Of a DNA stretch of 64,000 nt, positions 21,056-33,570 are shown piece after piece. The stretch lies in the NCBI RefSeq assembly GCF_009389715.1, contig NC_052400.1, positions 1 through 64,000 on the forward strand. Reading direction: 5' to 3'. The notes under the pieces were generated by a model. It saw only the letters and a program-made list of their open reading frames with translations, ran no database searches and was not told the origin of the DNA. The position numbers were made by a program, and so were the translations under genes. Numbering within the stretch: the first letter of the stretch is position 1; every line of letters begins with the position of its first letter. The DNA comes from Phoenix dactylifera. Lineage: Eukaryota; Streptophyta; Magnoliopsida; Arecales; Arecaceae.

Positions 21056-24000
21056 TGGCCGCAATCAGCATTAATTGGGACCTTTCTCGGAGGACTGAAG
21101 GACGAAATTGCCGATGAAGTGCGGATGTCCAAACCACGAACACTAAGGGAAGCTATCAGCGTCGCCAGAATGAAGGACGAACAGATCACTCGACGACGGA
21201 AACAGCTGCGTACAGAACCTGTTCGACCAACTCCGGCTCGGTTCATGGCGGCAGCTCCACCAACTTCGGTCCCCACATCAACAAAACAGGTGGTTGGTTC
21301 ACCCATAAAGAGGCTGTCGTGGGATGAAATGCAGCGAAGGCGCGAACGGGGACTATGCTTTAATTGCAACGAACGTTTCACGCCCGGACATCGCTGTAAG
21401 ACTCCGCAACTATTCCTGATTGAAAATGCAGCTACTACCGATGAAGAAGAATGCACCAACCAGCCGAGAAACGAACCAGTTATGAATGAATTGGAGTGGG
21501 AAGAAGCGGAGGAGCAGGCTGAAATTACATTGCATGCATTCTCCGGCTGGAAGGGTCCGCAAACCATGAAGTTGCTGGCGCAAGTGGAGAAGCAACCCGT
21601 TACTGTGCTGGTGGACAGCGGCTCCAGCCATAATTTCATAAGCGAACGGGTGGCGCGGTTGCTACGCCTTCCAGTGACCACCACAGATGGCTTCACCGTC
21701 CGGATTGCAGATGGTGGCCAACTTTCTTGTCATGAGAAACATGAGGAGGTACCTCTGGAGGTTCAAGGCTTTAAATTTAAGATTACATTATTTGCCTTAC
21801 CATTGCAGGGGCTCGATATTGTACTGGGAATTCAATGGCTTGAAAGTCTTGGACCCGTGTTGTGTGATTGGAGGAACTTAACCATGAGATTCAGCTGGAA
21901 AGGAGAGTCTCGGCTATTGCGGGGGCAATGTCATTCAACAACTAAAGAAATTTCAGTGCAGTCACTGCATAAGGAATTGCATGGTGGCGGGGCCTTATTT
22001 GCTTTAACCATGAAAAGAAGGGATCAAGACATGGACCAGGCCACTTTACCATTCGACATAAAAGAGTTGCTTGACGAGTTCACACTCCTGTTTGATGAGC
22101 CACGTTCATTGCCACCAGCACGTGATGTTGACCACCGGATTCCCCTGAAGGAAGGAGTCACTGCAGTCAATGTGCGCCCATATAGGTACACTCACTTTCA
22201 AAAAAGTGAAATTGAAAAACAGGTGGCGGAAATGTTAAAAATGGGGATTATTCGTCCTAGCCAAAGTCCTTTCTCCTCCCCGGTGCTTCTAGTCAAGAAG
22301 AAAGATGGATCGTGGCGATTCTGCACTGACTATCGTGCGCTCAATGAAGTTACTATCAAGGATCGATTCCCGATTCCCACAGTCGACGACATGATTGATG
22401 AGCTCCATGGTGCGCAATTCTTTACCAAACTCGATTTAAGGGCAGGATACCATCAAATTCGAGTGCATCCAGAAGACATTCATAAAACGGCATTTCGAAC
22501 GCATAATGGACACTACGAATATCTGGTAATGCCTTTCGGCTTGTGTAACGCTCCTTCAACTTTTCAAGCCAATATGAACTCTCTTTTCCGCCCTTACTTA
22601 CGAAAGTTTGTTTTAGTATTTTTTGATGATATTCTCATTTATAGCACATCTTGGGCACTGCACTTAAGTCACATTCAAACTGTATTCCAAACATTGCATG
22701 ACAATCAATTTTTTGTTAAGTACTCTAAATGTGCATTTGGGAGGGAAGAAGTTGAGTATTTGGGGCATATTATTTCAATCAAAGGAGTGCAAGTGGATGA
22801 TAGTAAAATTGCAGCTATGAAGCAATGGCCAGAGCCCAAATCCGTGACCGAGCTTAGAGGGTTTCTTGGGCTTACTGGCTACTATCGCAAATTTGTGAAG
22901 AATTACGGGTTGATAGCAGCGCCCTTAACTCAGCTTTTAAAGAAGGGCCAATTTCAGTGGAGTAAAGAAGCCCAACAAGCCTTTGAGGCTTTAAAAACAG
23001 CTATGACCACTACTCCTGTTTTAGCTATCCCAAACTTCAATGAAATTTTTGTTATCGAAACTGATGCTTCTGATGCAGGAATTGGCGCTGTTTTATCACA
23101 GCAAGGGAGGCCCATTGCATTTCTTAGTAAGGCTTTGGGGCCACGTAAACGGGCTTGGCCTATTTACTCAAAGGAAATGCTGGCCATCTTGGAAGCAGTG
23201 AGGTGTTGGAGACCTTATTTGCTTGGAAAGAAATTTCAAATACTCACTGATCATAGGAGCCTGAGATTCTTCCTTGAACAACGTGTATCTACCCCAGAGC
23301 AACAAAAATGGCTAACTAAGCTACTGGGGTACGAATATGAAATTAAATATCGCCCAGGGAGACAAAATTCTGCTGCTGATTCTCTTTCTCGTGAAGTGGG
23401 CTCTTCGGAGTTGCGAATTATTTCAGGGCCTGAATTTTTCATTTGGGAAGAAATCAAGCAGTCCGTGAAGACGAGTCCGTGGGCACAGAAGCTCATTGGC
23501 CAAATGGAAGATGGGCCTGTCTCGAATTATCAGTATAAAGAAGGGATGTTGTGGAGCAAAGGCAGGGTTGTCATTCCGCCTGAATCAAACCTCCGACAAA
23601 AGTTACTAGAGGAGTTTCATTCTACCAAAATCACAGGGCATTCGGGGGTTCTTCGAACTTGGAAAAAGCTTGCACAGTCGTTCCATTGGGAGGGATTAAA
23701 AAAGGATGTGCAGCAATTTGTTGCTGCCTGTGACGTGTGCCAAAGAAATAAGGCTGATTCCCGAACTCCAGCAGGCCTTTTGCAGCCTCTTCCGATTCCT
23801 TCCAATCTCTGGGACGATGTGACTATGGGCTTCATCGAAGGGTTGCCAACATCAAGCGGGAAGAATGCGATATTGGTGGTGGTAGACCGTTTGTCAAAGT
23901 ATGGGCACTTCATTGGCATCACACACCCCTTCACGGCAAAGATGATTGCTGAGATATATGTTGATCGAGTAGCAAGGTTGCACGGCATGCCCAAAAGCAT

Positions 24001-24888
24001 TGTAAGTGACCGTGATTCGCTGTTTACTAGCAATTTTTGGCAGGAATTTTTCAAATTACAGGGAACCCAGCTCAAGATGTCAACTGCATATCACCCCGAG
24101 ACCGACGGACAAACTGAAGTCGTCAACCGATGTCTCGAGCAGTACCTGCGTTGTCTTTCTGGACAATTTCCAAAAAAATGGAGTCAACAGCTACCATGGG
24201 CAGAGTACTGGTATAATACCACCTTCCACAGTGCCATCGGAACCACTCCATTTCAAGCACTATACGGGCGACCTCCTCCTACGATGGTGCATTATATCCC
24301 AGGTAGATCAGTGCTCGATGAAGTGGATAAGGAGCTCCTAGACCGAGATGAATTGTTAAAACAATTAAAGGGTAATCTTGAGAAGGCACGGAATAGAATG
24401 AAGCAACAAGCAGATGCCAAGCGACGGGATGATTCCTTTGCTATTGGAGATTGGGTATATCTGAAGTTAAAACCATTCCGCCAACACTCGGTGTTCAGAC
24501 GAGCTCATCAAAAGTTGGCAAGTAAGTTTTTTGGGCCGTATCAAGTAAAGGAATGTGTGGGAATGGTTGCATATCGCCTTGAACTACCTGAACATTCTCG
24601 CATCCATCCAGTATTTCATATTTCGTGTCTAAAGCGAAGGCTGGGAGATGGCGACGTCGCGACTGCTACTGAACCCCCTGTATCAGAAGAAGGATGTTTA
24701 GAGTTGGAACCGCTTGCCATCAAAGAATATCGTTGGGTTAAACAAGGCCGAAAGCTAATTGCTGAAGCTCTCATTCTCTGGAAACACCTGCCTGAAGAGG
24801 AGGCTACATGGGAACCAGTTGACCACATAACTAAGCAATTTCCATCATTTGACCTTGAGGACAAGGTCCAACTTCCAGGGGCGGCACA

Positions 24889-25276
24889 TGATAGAACCAT
24901 CCGTAACAGAAGGCCAAATCCCAAGTACTTCGGGGATGTATTCGTGGGGCATCAGAGGCATGAAGGAAACAAGGAAGCTATTAAAGACGGGAGCATAATG
25001 CATGGAGTTGTTGCATTCAAAACCGGGTCAAATTAGAAGAACGTTGGGCAGAACCACTCGCAGATTAGTTGCTGATTTCTTTGCTATTTCTTAGTTATCC
25101 TGTTAACGTTGCAGCTTGTAGCCGTTAGGAGACCATTATAAATAAGCCAGGAGGCATAGGAGTGGAGGGTAGAGAAATATTTCCTTTTGTACTCATGGTT
25201 GTCTTCAACCTTGTTTCATTCTTTTAATATATCCAGTTTCCCTTTGTTCTGGTTATTCACTACTCAAGCTCCATCA
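24889..25276 (+). repeat. LTR 2 (middle) of the composite gypsy element
   Basis: Same 388-bp length as the outer LTRs, with TATAAATAAG at 25137. It has private differences (for example ATTAAAGACGGGAGCAT) not shared by LTRs 1 and 3. It serves as 3' LTR of copy 1 and 5' LTR of copy 2. Confidence 0.9.
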
Positions 25277-25300
25277 ACTTGGTATCAAAGCCACGTTAAG

Positions 25301-28300
25301 ATGGGCACCCACAAGGAAAGATTAGAGAGGCTAGAATACGACCTGCAAGATGTTCGCGAAGGGCAGATGCGCGTTGTTGCAGAATCTGCAGATACTCGAG
25401 TGCAAATACGGGGTCTGGAAGAACGAATGCAGGAGGTGCTGGCAGCACTGAACGGACTGAGAACCATTCATTCCCATGCTGAAAGAGGATCCTCTTCTCG
25501 ACAACCATCATCCCGGAATGAAGGTAGTTCTAACACTGGTGGTTCCAGATTTATCAAAATGGATTTTCCACGTTTTGCAGGGGATGATCCAACTGAATGG
25601 TTGAGTAGGGCCATGCAATATTTCGAGTATCAAGAACTTGCTGATGACCAGAGGGTTGCGGTGGCTTCCTTCCATTTGGAAGGAGAAGCCAACCAATGGT
25701 GGCAATGGCTTAAGCGGGTGCAGAGGGACGAAGGCATCGTCATCACGTGGGAAGTATTTGAAAGAGAGCTGTGGTGTCGTTTTGGCCCTACAGAATTCGA
25801 AAGCTTTGACGAAGCCCTCTCTAGAGTGAAACAGACTGGAACCTTGCGAGATTACCAGCGGGACTTTGAACGTCTTGCAAACAAGGTCGTGGGATGGCCG
25901 CAATCAGCATTAATTGGGACCTTTCTCGGAGGACTGAAGGACGAAATTGCCGATGAAGTGCGGATGTCCAAACCACGAACACTAAGGGAAGCTATCAGCG
26001 TCGCCAGAATGAAGGACGAACAGATCACTCGACGACGGAAACAGCTGCGTACAGAACCTGTTCGACCAACTCCGGCTCGGTTCATGGCGGCAGCTCCACC
26101 AACTTCGGTCCCCACAGCAACAAAACAGGTGGTTGGTTCACCCATAAAGAGGCTGTTGTGGGATGAAATGCAGCGAAGGCGCGAACGGGGACTATGCTTT
26201 AATTGCAACGAACGTTTCACGCCCGGACATCGCTGTAAGACTCCGCAACTATTCCTGATTGAAAATGCAGCTACTACCGATGAAGAAGAATGCACCAACC
26301 AGCCGAGAAACGAACCAGTTATGAATAAATTGGAGTGGGAAGAAGCGGAGGAGCAGGCCGAAATTACATTGCATGCATTCTCCAGCTGGAAGGGTCCGCA
26401 AACCATGAAGTTGCTGGCGCAAGTGGAGAAGCAACCCGTTACTGTGCTGGTGGACAGCGGCTCCAGCCATAATTTCATAAGCGAACGGGTGGCGCGGTTG
26501 CTACGCCTTCCAGTGACCACCACAGATGGCTTCACCGTCCGGATTGCAGATGGTGGCCAACTTTCTTGTCATGAGAAACATGAGGAGGTACCTCTGGAGG
26601 TTCAAGGCTTTAAATTTAAGATTATATTATTTGCCTTACCATTGCAGGGGCTCGATATTGTACTGGGAATTCAATGGCTTGAAAGTCTTGGACCCGTGTT
26701 GTGTGATTGGAGGAACTTAACCATGAGATTCAGCTGGGAAGGAGAGTCTCGGCTATTGCGGGGGCAATGTCATTCAACAACTAAAGAAATTTCAGTGCAG
26801 TCACTGCATAAGGAATCGCATGGTGGCGGGGCCTTATTTGCTTTAACCATGAAAAGAAGGGATCAAGACATGGACCAGGCCACTTTACCATTCGACATAA
26901 AAGAGTTGCTTGACGAGTTCACACTCCTGTTCGATGAGCCACGTTCATTGCCACCAGCACGTGATGTTGACCACCGGATTCCCCTGAAGGAAGGAGTCAC
27001 TGCAGTCAATGTGCGCCCATATAGGTACGCTCACTTTCAAAAAAGTGAAATTGAAAAACAGGTGGCGGAAATGTTAAAAACGGGGATTATTCGTCCTAGC
27101 CAAAGTCCTTTCTCCTCCCCGGTGCTTCTAGTCAAGAAGAAAGATGGATCGTGGCGATTCTGCACTGACTATCGTGCGCTCAATGAAGTTACTATCAAGG
27201 ATCGATTCCCGATTCCCACTCGACGACATGATTGATGAGCTCCATGGTGCGCAATTCTTTACCAAACTCGATTTAAGGGCAGGATACCATCAAATTCGAG
27301 TGCATCCAGAAGACATTCATAAAACGGCATTTCGAACGCATAATGGACACTACGAATATCTGGTAATGCCTTTTGGCTTGTGTAATGCTCCTTCAACTTT
27401 TCAAGCCAATATGAACTCTCTTTTCCGCCCTTACTTACGAAAGTTTGTTTTAGTATTTTTTGATGATATTCTCATTTATAGCACATCTTGGGCACTGCAC
27501 TTAAGTCACATTCAAACTGTATTCCAAACATTGCATGACAATCAATTTTTTGTTAAGTACTCTAAATGTGCATTTGGGAGGGAAGAAGTTGAGTATTTGG
27601 GGCATATTATTTCAATCAAAGGAGTGCAAGTGGATGATAGTAAAATTGCAGCTATGAAGCAATGGCCAGAGCCCAAATCCGTGACCGAGCTTAGAGGGTT
27701 TCTTGGGCTTACTGGCTACTATCGCAAATTTGTGAAGAATTACGGGTTGATAGCAGCGTCCTTAACTCAGCTTTTAAAGAAGGGCCAATTTCAGTGGAGT
27801 AAAGAAGCCCAACAAGCCTTTGAGGCTTTAAAAACAGCTATGACCACTACTCCTGTTTTAGCTATCCCAAACTTCAATGAAATTTTTGTTATCGAAACTG
27901 ATGCTTCTGATGCAGGAATTGGCGCTGTTTTATCACAGCAAGGGAGGCCCATTGCATTTCTTAGTAAGGCTTTGGGGCCACGTAAACGGGCTTGGCCTAT
28001 TTACTCAAAGGAAATGCTGGCCATCTTGGAAGCAGTGAGGTGTTGGAGACCTTATTTGCTTGGAAAGAAATTTCAAATACTCACTGATCATAGGAGCCTG
28101 AGATTCTTCCTTGAACAACGTGTATCTACCCCAGAGCAACAAAAATGGCTAACTAAGCTACTGGGGTACGAATATGAAATTAAATATCGCCCAGGGAGAC
28201 AAAATTCTGCTGCTGATTCTCTTTCTCGTGAAGTGGGCTCTTCGGAGTTGCGAATTATTTCAGGGCCTGAATTTTTCATTTGGGAAGAAATCAAGCAGTC

Positions 28301-29876
28301 CGTGAAGACGAGTCCGTGGGCACAGAAGCTCATTGGCCAAATGGAAGATGGGCCTGTCTCGAATTATCAGTATAAAGAAGGGATGTTGTGGAGCAAAGGC
28401 AGGGTTGTCATTCCGCCTGAATCAAACCTCCGACAAAAGTTACTAGAGGAGTTTCATTCTACCAAAATCACAGGGCATTCGGGGATTCTTCGAACTTGGA
28501 AAAAGCTTGCACAGTCGTTCCATTGGGAGGGATTAAAAAAGGATGTGTAGCAATTTGTTGCTGCCTGTGACGTGTGCCAAAGAAATAAGGCTGATTCCCG
28601 AACTCCAGCAGGCCTTTTGCAGCCTCTTCCGATTCCTTCCAATCTCTGGGACGATGTGACTATGGGCTTCATCGAAGGGTTGCCAACATCAAGCGGGAAG
28701 AATGCGATATTGGTGGTGGTAGACCGTTTGTCAAAGTATGGGCACTTCATTGGCATCACACACCCCTTCACGGCAAAGATGATTGCTGAGATATATGTTG
28801 ATCGAGTAGCAAGGTTGCACGGCATGCCCAAAAGCATTGTAAGTGACCGTGATTCGCTGTTTACTAGCAATTTTTGGCAGGAATTTTTCAAATTACAGGG
28901 AACCCAGCTCAAGATGTCAACTGCATATCACCCCGAGACCGACGGACAAACTGAAGTCGTCAACCGATGTCTGGAGCAGTACCTGCGTTGTCTTTCTGGA
29001 CAATTTCCAAAAAAATAGAGTCAACAGCTACCATGGGCAGAGTACTGGTATAATACCACCTTCCACAGTGCCATCGGAACCACTCCATTTCAAGCACTAT
29101 ACAGGCGACCTCCTCCTACGATGGTGCATTATATCCCAGGTAGATCAGTGCTCGATGAAGTGGATAAGGAGCTCCTAGACCGAGATGAATTGTTAAAACA
29201 ATTAAAGGGTAATCTTGAGAAGGCACGGAATAGAATGAAGCAACAAGCAGATGCCAAGCGACGGGATGATTCCTTTGCTATTGGAGATTGGGTATATCTG
29301 AAGTTAAAACCATTCCGCCAACCGCCAACACTCGGTGTTCAGACGAGCTCATCAAAAGTTGGCAAGTAAGTTTTTTGGGCCGCATCAAGTAAAGGAATGT
29401 GTGGGAATGGTTGCATATCGCCTTGAACTACCTGAACATTCTCGCATCCATCCAGTATTTCATATTTCGTGTCTAAAGCGAAGGCTGGGAGATGGCGACG
29501 TCGCGACTGCTACTGAACCCCCTGTATCGGAAGAAGGATGTTTAGAGTTGGAACCGCTTGCCATCAAAGAATATCGTTGGGTTAAACAAGGCCGGAAGCT
29601 AATTGCTGAAGCTCTCATTCTCTGGAAACACCTGCCTGAAGAGGAGGCTACATGGGAACCAGTTGACCACATAACTAAGCAATTTCCATCATTTGACCTT
29701 GAGGACAAGGTCCAACTTCCAGGGGCGGCACATGATAGAACCATCCGTAACAGAAGGCCAAATCCCAAGTACTTCGGGGATGTATTCGTGGGGCATCAGA
29801 GGCATGAAGGAAACAAGGAAGCTGTTAAAGACGGGAGCGTAATGCATGGAGTTGTTGCATTCAAAACCGGGTCAAA
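25301..29876 (+). pseudogene. gag-pol: Gag-pol of gypsy copy 2, disrupted in pol
   Basis: Gag is continuous from ATG 25301 through the coiled-coil N-terminus, capsid region, zinc knuckle and protease to the start of reverse transcriptase. Four lesions follow, judged by comparison with copy 1: loss of two bases near 27219 (frameshift before the reverse transcriptase core), TAG at 28548 and TAG near 29017 (each a C-to-T or G-to-A change), and a 7-bp duplication near 29322. The integrase first Asp is Gly (28665-28667) as in copy 1. Gag-protease may still be translatable; pol is not. Confidence 0.9.
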
Positions 29877-30120
29877 CTAGAAGAACGTTGGGCAGAACCA
29901 CTCGCAGATTAGTTGCTGATTTCTTTGCTATTTCTTAGTTATCCTGTTAACGTTGCAGCTTGTAGCCGTTAGGAAACCATTATAAATAAGCCAGGAGGCA
30001 TAGGAGTGGAGGGTAGAGAAATATTTCCTTTTGTACTCATGGTTGTCTTCAACCTTGTTTCATTCTTTTAATATATCCAGTTTCCCTTTGTTCTGGTTAT
30101 TCACTACTCAAGCTTCATCA
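29733..30120 (+). repeat. LTR 3 of the composite gypsy element
   Basis: 388 bp, TATAAATAAG at 29981, ending CTTCATCA and followed by target duplication CTCCC (30121-30125). Confidence 0.9.
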
Positions 30121-30125
30121 CTCCC

Positions 30126-30660
30126 CTACCGATTTGGTGGAAGAGCGCATCAGCTCAGCCCCCAAACCAACCACCGATCCTCTCCCTTTCCATCCCCAAC
30201 ATAATCAGAGATCGATTTCCCCAAATCCCTGTGCTTTCTCCGCTCCAATGGCGATCCTAGGATCCAAAAAAGAACAGCTTGGCGAGAAAAATGGCGTCTT
30301 TCTTTCCGTAAAGCTCGCATCTTGGACAAAGAAGGAGAGGAAGGAATCAGAAGAGAGTTGACAGAAGTCCATCGACCTCGAGCTCCGTAATGGAATCGAT
30401 GGATCGAGAGAGAGAGAGAGAGACAGTGTGTGCGTGTTGAGGAGGGCCTGCCGGTAACAACATTTGAAACTGTACGAATTATTTAGTTTAGAGTGGTCTT
30501 GTTTGCATAAAAGGATTTTTTGTGTGCATCCCATACATGGAGGCTCTTGAAGGTGCTTGACTTCTGTTGGTCGATCTCATATGTCTGATCTACCGTGTTT
30601 AATCCATTGAAACTTCAGTCGCTACATTTTAATTGAACATTCTGTTTGCATTACTTTTTT
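30126..30660. other. Right flank of the gypsy insertion, possible broken host gene
   Basis: Joining the left flank (14345-14577) to this side across the single CTCCC gives a minus-strand stretch of about 45 codons without stop, ending at a GA-rich run (30400-30425). I do not recognise the product. The GA repeat and CT-rich sequence here could be an untranslated leader. Confidence 0.25.
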
Positions 30661-31090
30661 TTAAAAAAAATGAAAATAGAAAAATAAATTGGCTAAAGAA
30701 GTGATGATAGCAATGCAGGCAATGAAGATGCCGGTAGTGTTGGTTGTAGTATAATGAAAGCGGTGACAATGGCTATAGAAGTAGTAGCGGTGATAGGAGT
30801 ACTTACGATATGGTAGAGACAACAATGATGGTGACGGTAATGTTGTGAAGATGAGAGTGATGATGGTGGTAGCAATGGTACCGAGTTTGTGGTAGAGGCC
30901 ATTATAACGGTGATGATGGTATTTCAATATCAATAATTTTGTAATATGGATATTGACAAGATTTCAAAATAAAATTTTCTCATTTTCATTTTTTATAAAA
31001 AAAATATAAAATAAAAATAATAGTATCATATATTTCTATTTTAATTTTAATTTTTTAAAATAAAAAATAAGAAATAAAAATAACACCAAA
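30660..31090. repeat. Second copy of the AT-armed ACC-core repeat
   Basis: GGTGATGATGG-type core (30690-30920) followed by an A/T-only arm with ACACCAAACA near its end. It resembles 13866-14350 in inverse orientation, though the match is loose. The ORFs across it are simple-sequence artefacts. Confidence 0.35.
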
Positions 31091-31097
31091 CAATAAA

Positions 31098-31141
31098 TTA
31101 TATATATATATATATATATGTATGTATATATATATATATAT
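31098..31141. repeat. (AT)n microsatellite
   Basis: About 44 bp of alternating TA with one GTATG interruption. No function inferred. Confidence 0.9.
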
Positions 31142-32225
31142 TATTATTTGCTTACCGCCTTGTATTTAAGATGATATTGTTTATCAAAGAGTAATAATAG
31201 CAAAGTGATATATTAGATTTGTGATTTTCAAGTACTCTTGTGCATTCAAATTCTTATGGTTTTAACAAAAAATCTATAACCTTCGGTAAGCACCGAAGAC
31301 ATGACGTCTACTTATCGCAAGCAATCGCTACATTCTTGTGCATTTATAGTGCAAGCAGTTTATATATTGCACCCATTTTTTATTTAGACTAATTTGAGCA
31401 TATTGCTTTAAGATTTTCTTGATAGGGCATTTGGCAGCATCAATATATACGGTCGTGTTCGTAAGAAAGTCAAAAACGTCAACTGCATGTGCATAATACA
31501 CATTTACATTCAATTTCTTAACAAATGCATGAAAATTTATATGAGTACATGACACATAGGATAGATTATTATTCCATCCATTGGTTTATCATATCACACC
31601 CAATGAAAATTCTCTCTCAAATGTCGTCCATCAACGATGGTCTGAAATATGCAAAACTCAAATTAGCCTTTGCATAGAGCTTCTATTTATTCGCTTAAAA
31701 TTTTGTCTTATTAACACAATATTGGAGGTTACTCCATTTGATCCAACTTGGCTTTCTACCACCAAGTAGTTGTCTAATTAGCTACAACTCAACTCACTTG
31801 TAGGGTGAGTTACAATGCAACCTAACACCATTGTTTGGAAGCTTGTGAGTTATAGGTTGAGCTGCAGCCTATCTATACATTAGCTTGCAACTTAATCTAT
31901 GTCTAAAATAGTAGTAGGTCGAACTACAACAACTCAAGGGATAAAAAATGGCATTTGATGTGGTTCATCTCATTTCTTCTAACCCTCTCTTGTTCACAAG
32001 TGAAATTTTGAGGACCCCCGTTCGAGAGAAGGCCACATTAGAGATGTTCTTGGCAAGCCTCATCTGTATGCTGGAGACAATCTCGACATCCCTCATCTCT
32101 ATGATAGAGCCGATCTAAATAGCTCTTGTAGCCCTCTTGCCATGGTTTGTCAAATTGGTACCAAGGGGTGTACCAGTTGATGACGTTTTGGTATAGTACA
32201 GACCTATATCATGTCGATTCGATAT
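31142..32225. other. Intergenic, no gene seen
   Basis: AT-rich unique-looking sequence. Short direct motifs such as TAGGTTGAGCTGCAGCC recur weakly near 31800-31930. No coding region is supported. Confidence 0.5.
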
Positions 32226-32620
32226 GTACTGAACTAGGGAGAGGGAGAGAGAGTTAGAGAGAGACAGAAAGAGAGGCCCATAGGGATGGGGAGAGGGAGG
32301 ACTAGGAGGGAGAGAGAAGGGCGATTGAAGGGGTCGACAGTTGCTAGAGAGGGGAGGAGTGGGAGAAGAAAAGGGAGGGAGAGATGAGAGAGAGAGAAAG
32401 AGAGAGAGAGAGTGAAGGGCAGTCCACAATTACCCCAAAGAGCGAAGAGGAAGAAGAAGATGGAAGAAGGAATGGAGGGAGAGGGAGATAGAATGACAAT
32501 TGAAGGGGGTTGATAGTTGCCGAAGAGTGGGGAAGGGGGGGAGCATGAGGGGACCTAATATTGAGAGAGAGTCAGAGCTAGGGTTTCGAAAGATCTTTGA
32601 GCTAAGGTGGATCACGAAAA
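32226..32620. repeat. GA-rich low-complexity tract
   Basis: Imperfect (GA)n with GGGAGAGAGA and GGGAGGAG repeats interrupted by two related segments containing GATTGAAGGGG and GATAGTTGC. The long minus-strand Ser/Leu/Pro frames are artefacts of the repeat. Confidence 0.8.
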
Positions 32621-33570
32621 GTCCATCGAATCTTGGAGAGAAGCGCCAAAGAATAGTTTAAGAACTAAACTGACTCGTATGACCATACCTGATGTTAGTT
32701 CAGTTCAGTACAGGCCGAACCATTCAATTTAGGTCTGTTTGGTATTTCTTGCCTTCAGCCTTTACAATGAACAAGAAAAGAAGCTCGAGGGCAAGCAAAA
32801 GGTTGCTGTCACCGTCCCTTGGTTTGACTCCTAAGAAGAGAGTAATAAAGTTGACGATGTCCACAATCCTAAAATTGGCCATGATGCCGTCCCCTCCAGA
32901 TCGTTGTGATACCGCTATTGCTACCCTCTTCTCTTCCCTTGCTTCCTGCCCTAGACCTTGTCCTATAGTTGGTGCCTCCTACATCATTGCTGACCCCTTT
33001 TCCTCCCTCCCCTCAGGCATTGCCCCTCCTCCTCATCGATGGTGCCACTCTCTCCTGCCTTGACCCTACCCTTCCTTCACTTCTACCCTGAACCCCAATG
33101 CGGCGCCAACCATTTTAAAACCCCTGCAGGTGGAGACTCTAGCGGCATTGCAGTGCAACTCCGCCAATGGGGGTCAAACCGCCCCTAATCGTAGGGTTTG
33201 TCCGCTCCAAATTATATTATTATAGCCTTCTCATTCTCATTATTTAAAATATCAAGCAGGGCATGTTATGGCCATCACACCAATCCTCTAATGCCATGTT
33301 GGCATGAAAGGCAGATTGTTTTCCCAAGTTAGTAACAAATTTGTCAGTTTAATAAATAATTATAATTTATATAAAGGGTCGACATTAATTTAATTAAAGT
33401 TCAAGACCGCGCGAGGACGGAGACCTTCCTTCCCCTCTCCGAGCCTCTTCCCCCACCCCAACCAACCCTATCTCCCGAGTCGTAAATTTCGTACCACCCG
33501 GTTTTAGTAAAAGAGGTTTTTTTATAGCTAAAATCTGGAAAAAAAATTCGACATTTTTTTGTCCTCCTCT
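32621..33570. other. Upstream region of the C2/GRAM gene, no gene seen
   Basis: Includes a short open frame (32692-33063) without family resemblance. No clear TATA box near the C2/GRAM leader. The leader probably begins around 33570-33600, where CT-rich sequence starts. Confidence 0.4.

Larger units (their letters stand above)
14990..25036 (+). pseudogene. gag-pol: Gag-pol of gypsy copy 1, gag split by two insertions
   Basis: Gag starts at ATG 14990, is interrupted after 15138 by the CACTA element, resumes at 19602, is interrupted again at 20059 and resumes at 21068. From 21119 to 25036 the frame is open for 1305 codons. It shows a zinc knuckle ([14 protein letters not shown]), protease ([10 protein letters not shown]), reverse transcriptase (LVFFDDILIYS), RNase H (ETDASDAGIG), integrase zinc finger (CDVCQ), integrase core and a chromodomain (WKHLPEEEATWEPVDHI) before a stop inside LTR 2. 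In the integrase core the first catalytic Asp is Gly (MGFIEGLP, codon GGC at 23828-23830), while the second Asp (VSDRDS) and the Glu (TEVVNR) are present. Pol therefore looks undamaged by stops but probably lacks integrase activity. Confidence 0.88.
14578..30120 (+). mobile_element. Three-LTR composite chromodomain gypsy element
   Basis: Three 388-bp LTRs (14578-14965, 24889-25276, 29733-30120) separate two internal regions in the same orientation. CTCCC at 14573-14577 and 30121-30125 is a 5-bp target duplication around the whole array, and the middle LTR has no such flank. Removing two later insertions makes internal region 1 about 4.45 kb, matching region 2. Gag-pol is a single frame with integrase after RNase H and a C-terminal chromodomain, and the LTRs are short. 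This fits a chromovirus, most like the Reina lineage. The 3' end of the pol frame reads into the LTR. Confidence 0.88.

Noticed and set aside
31098-31141. TA-repeat as a possible origin or promoter
   Set aside because: Simple microsatellite; no nearby gene start or other signal supports a function.
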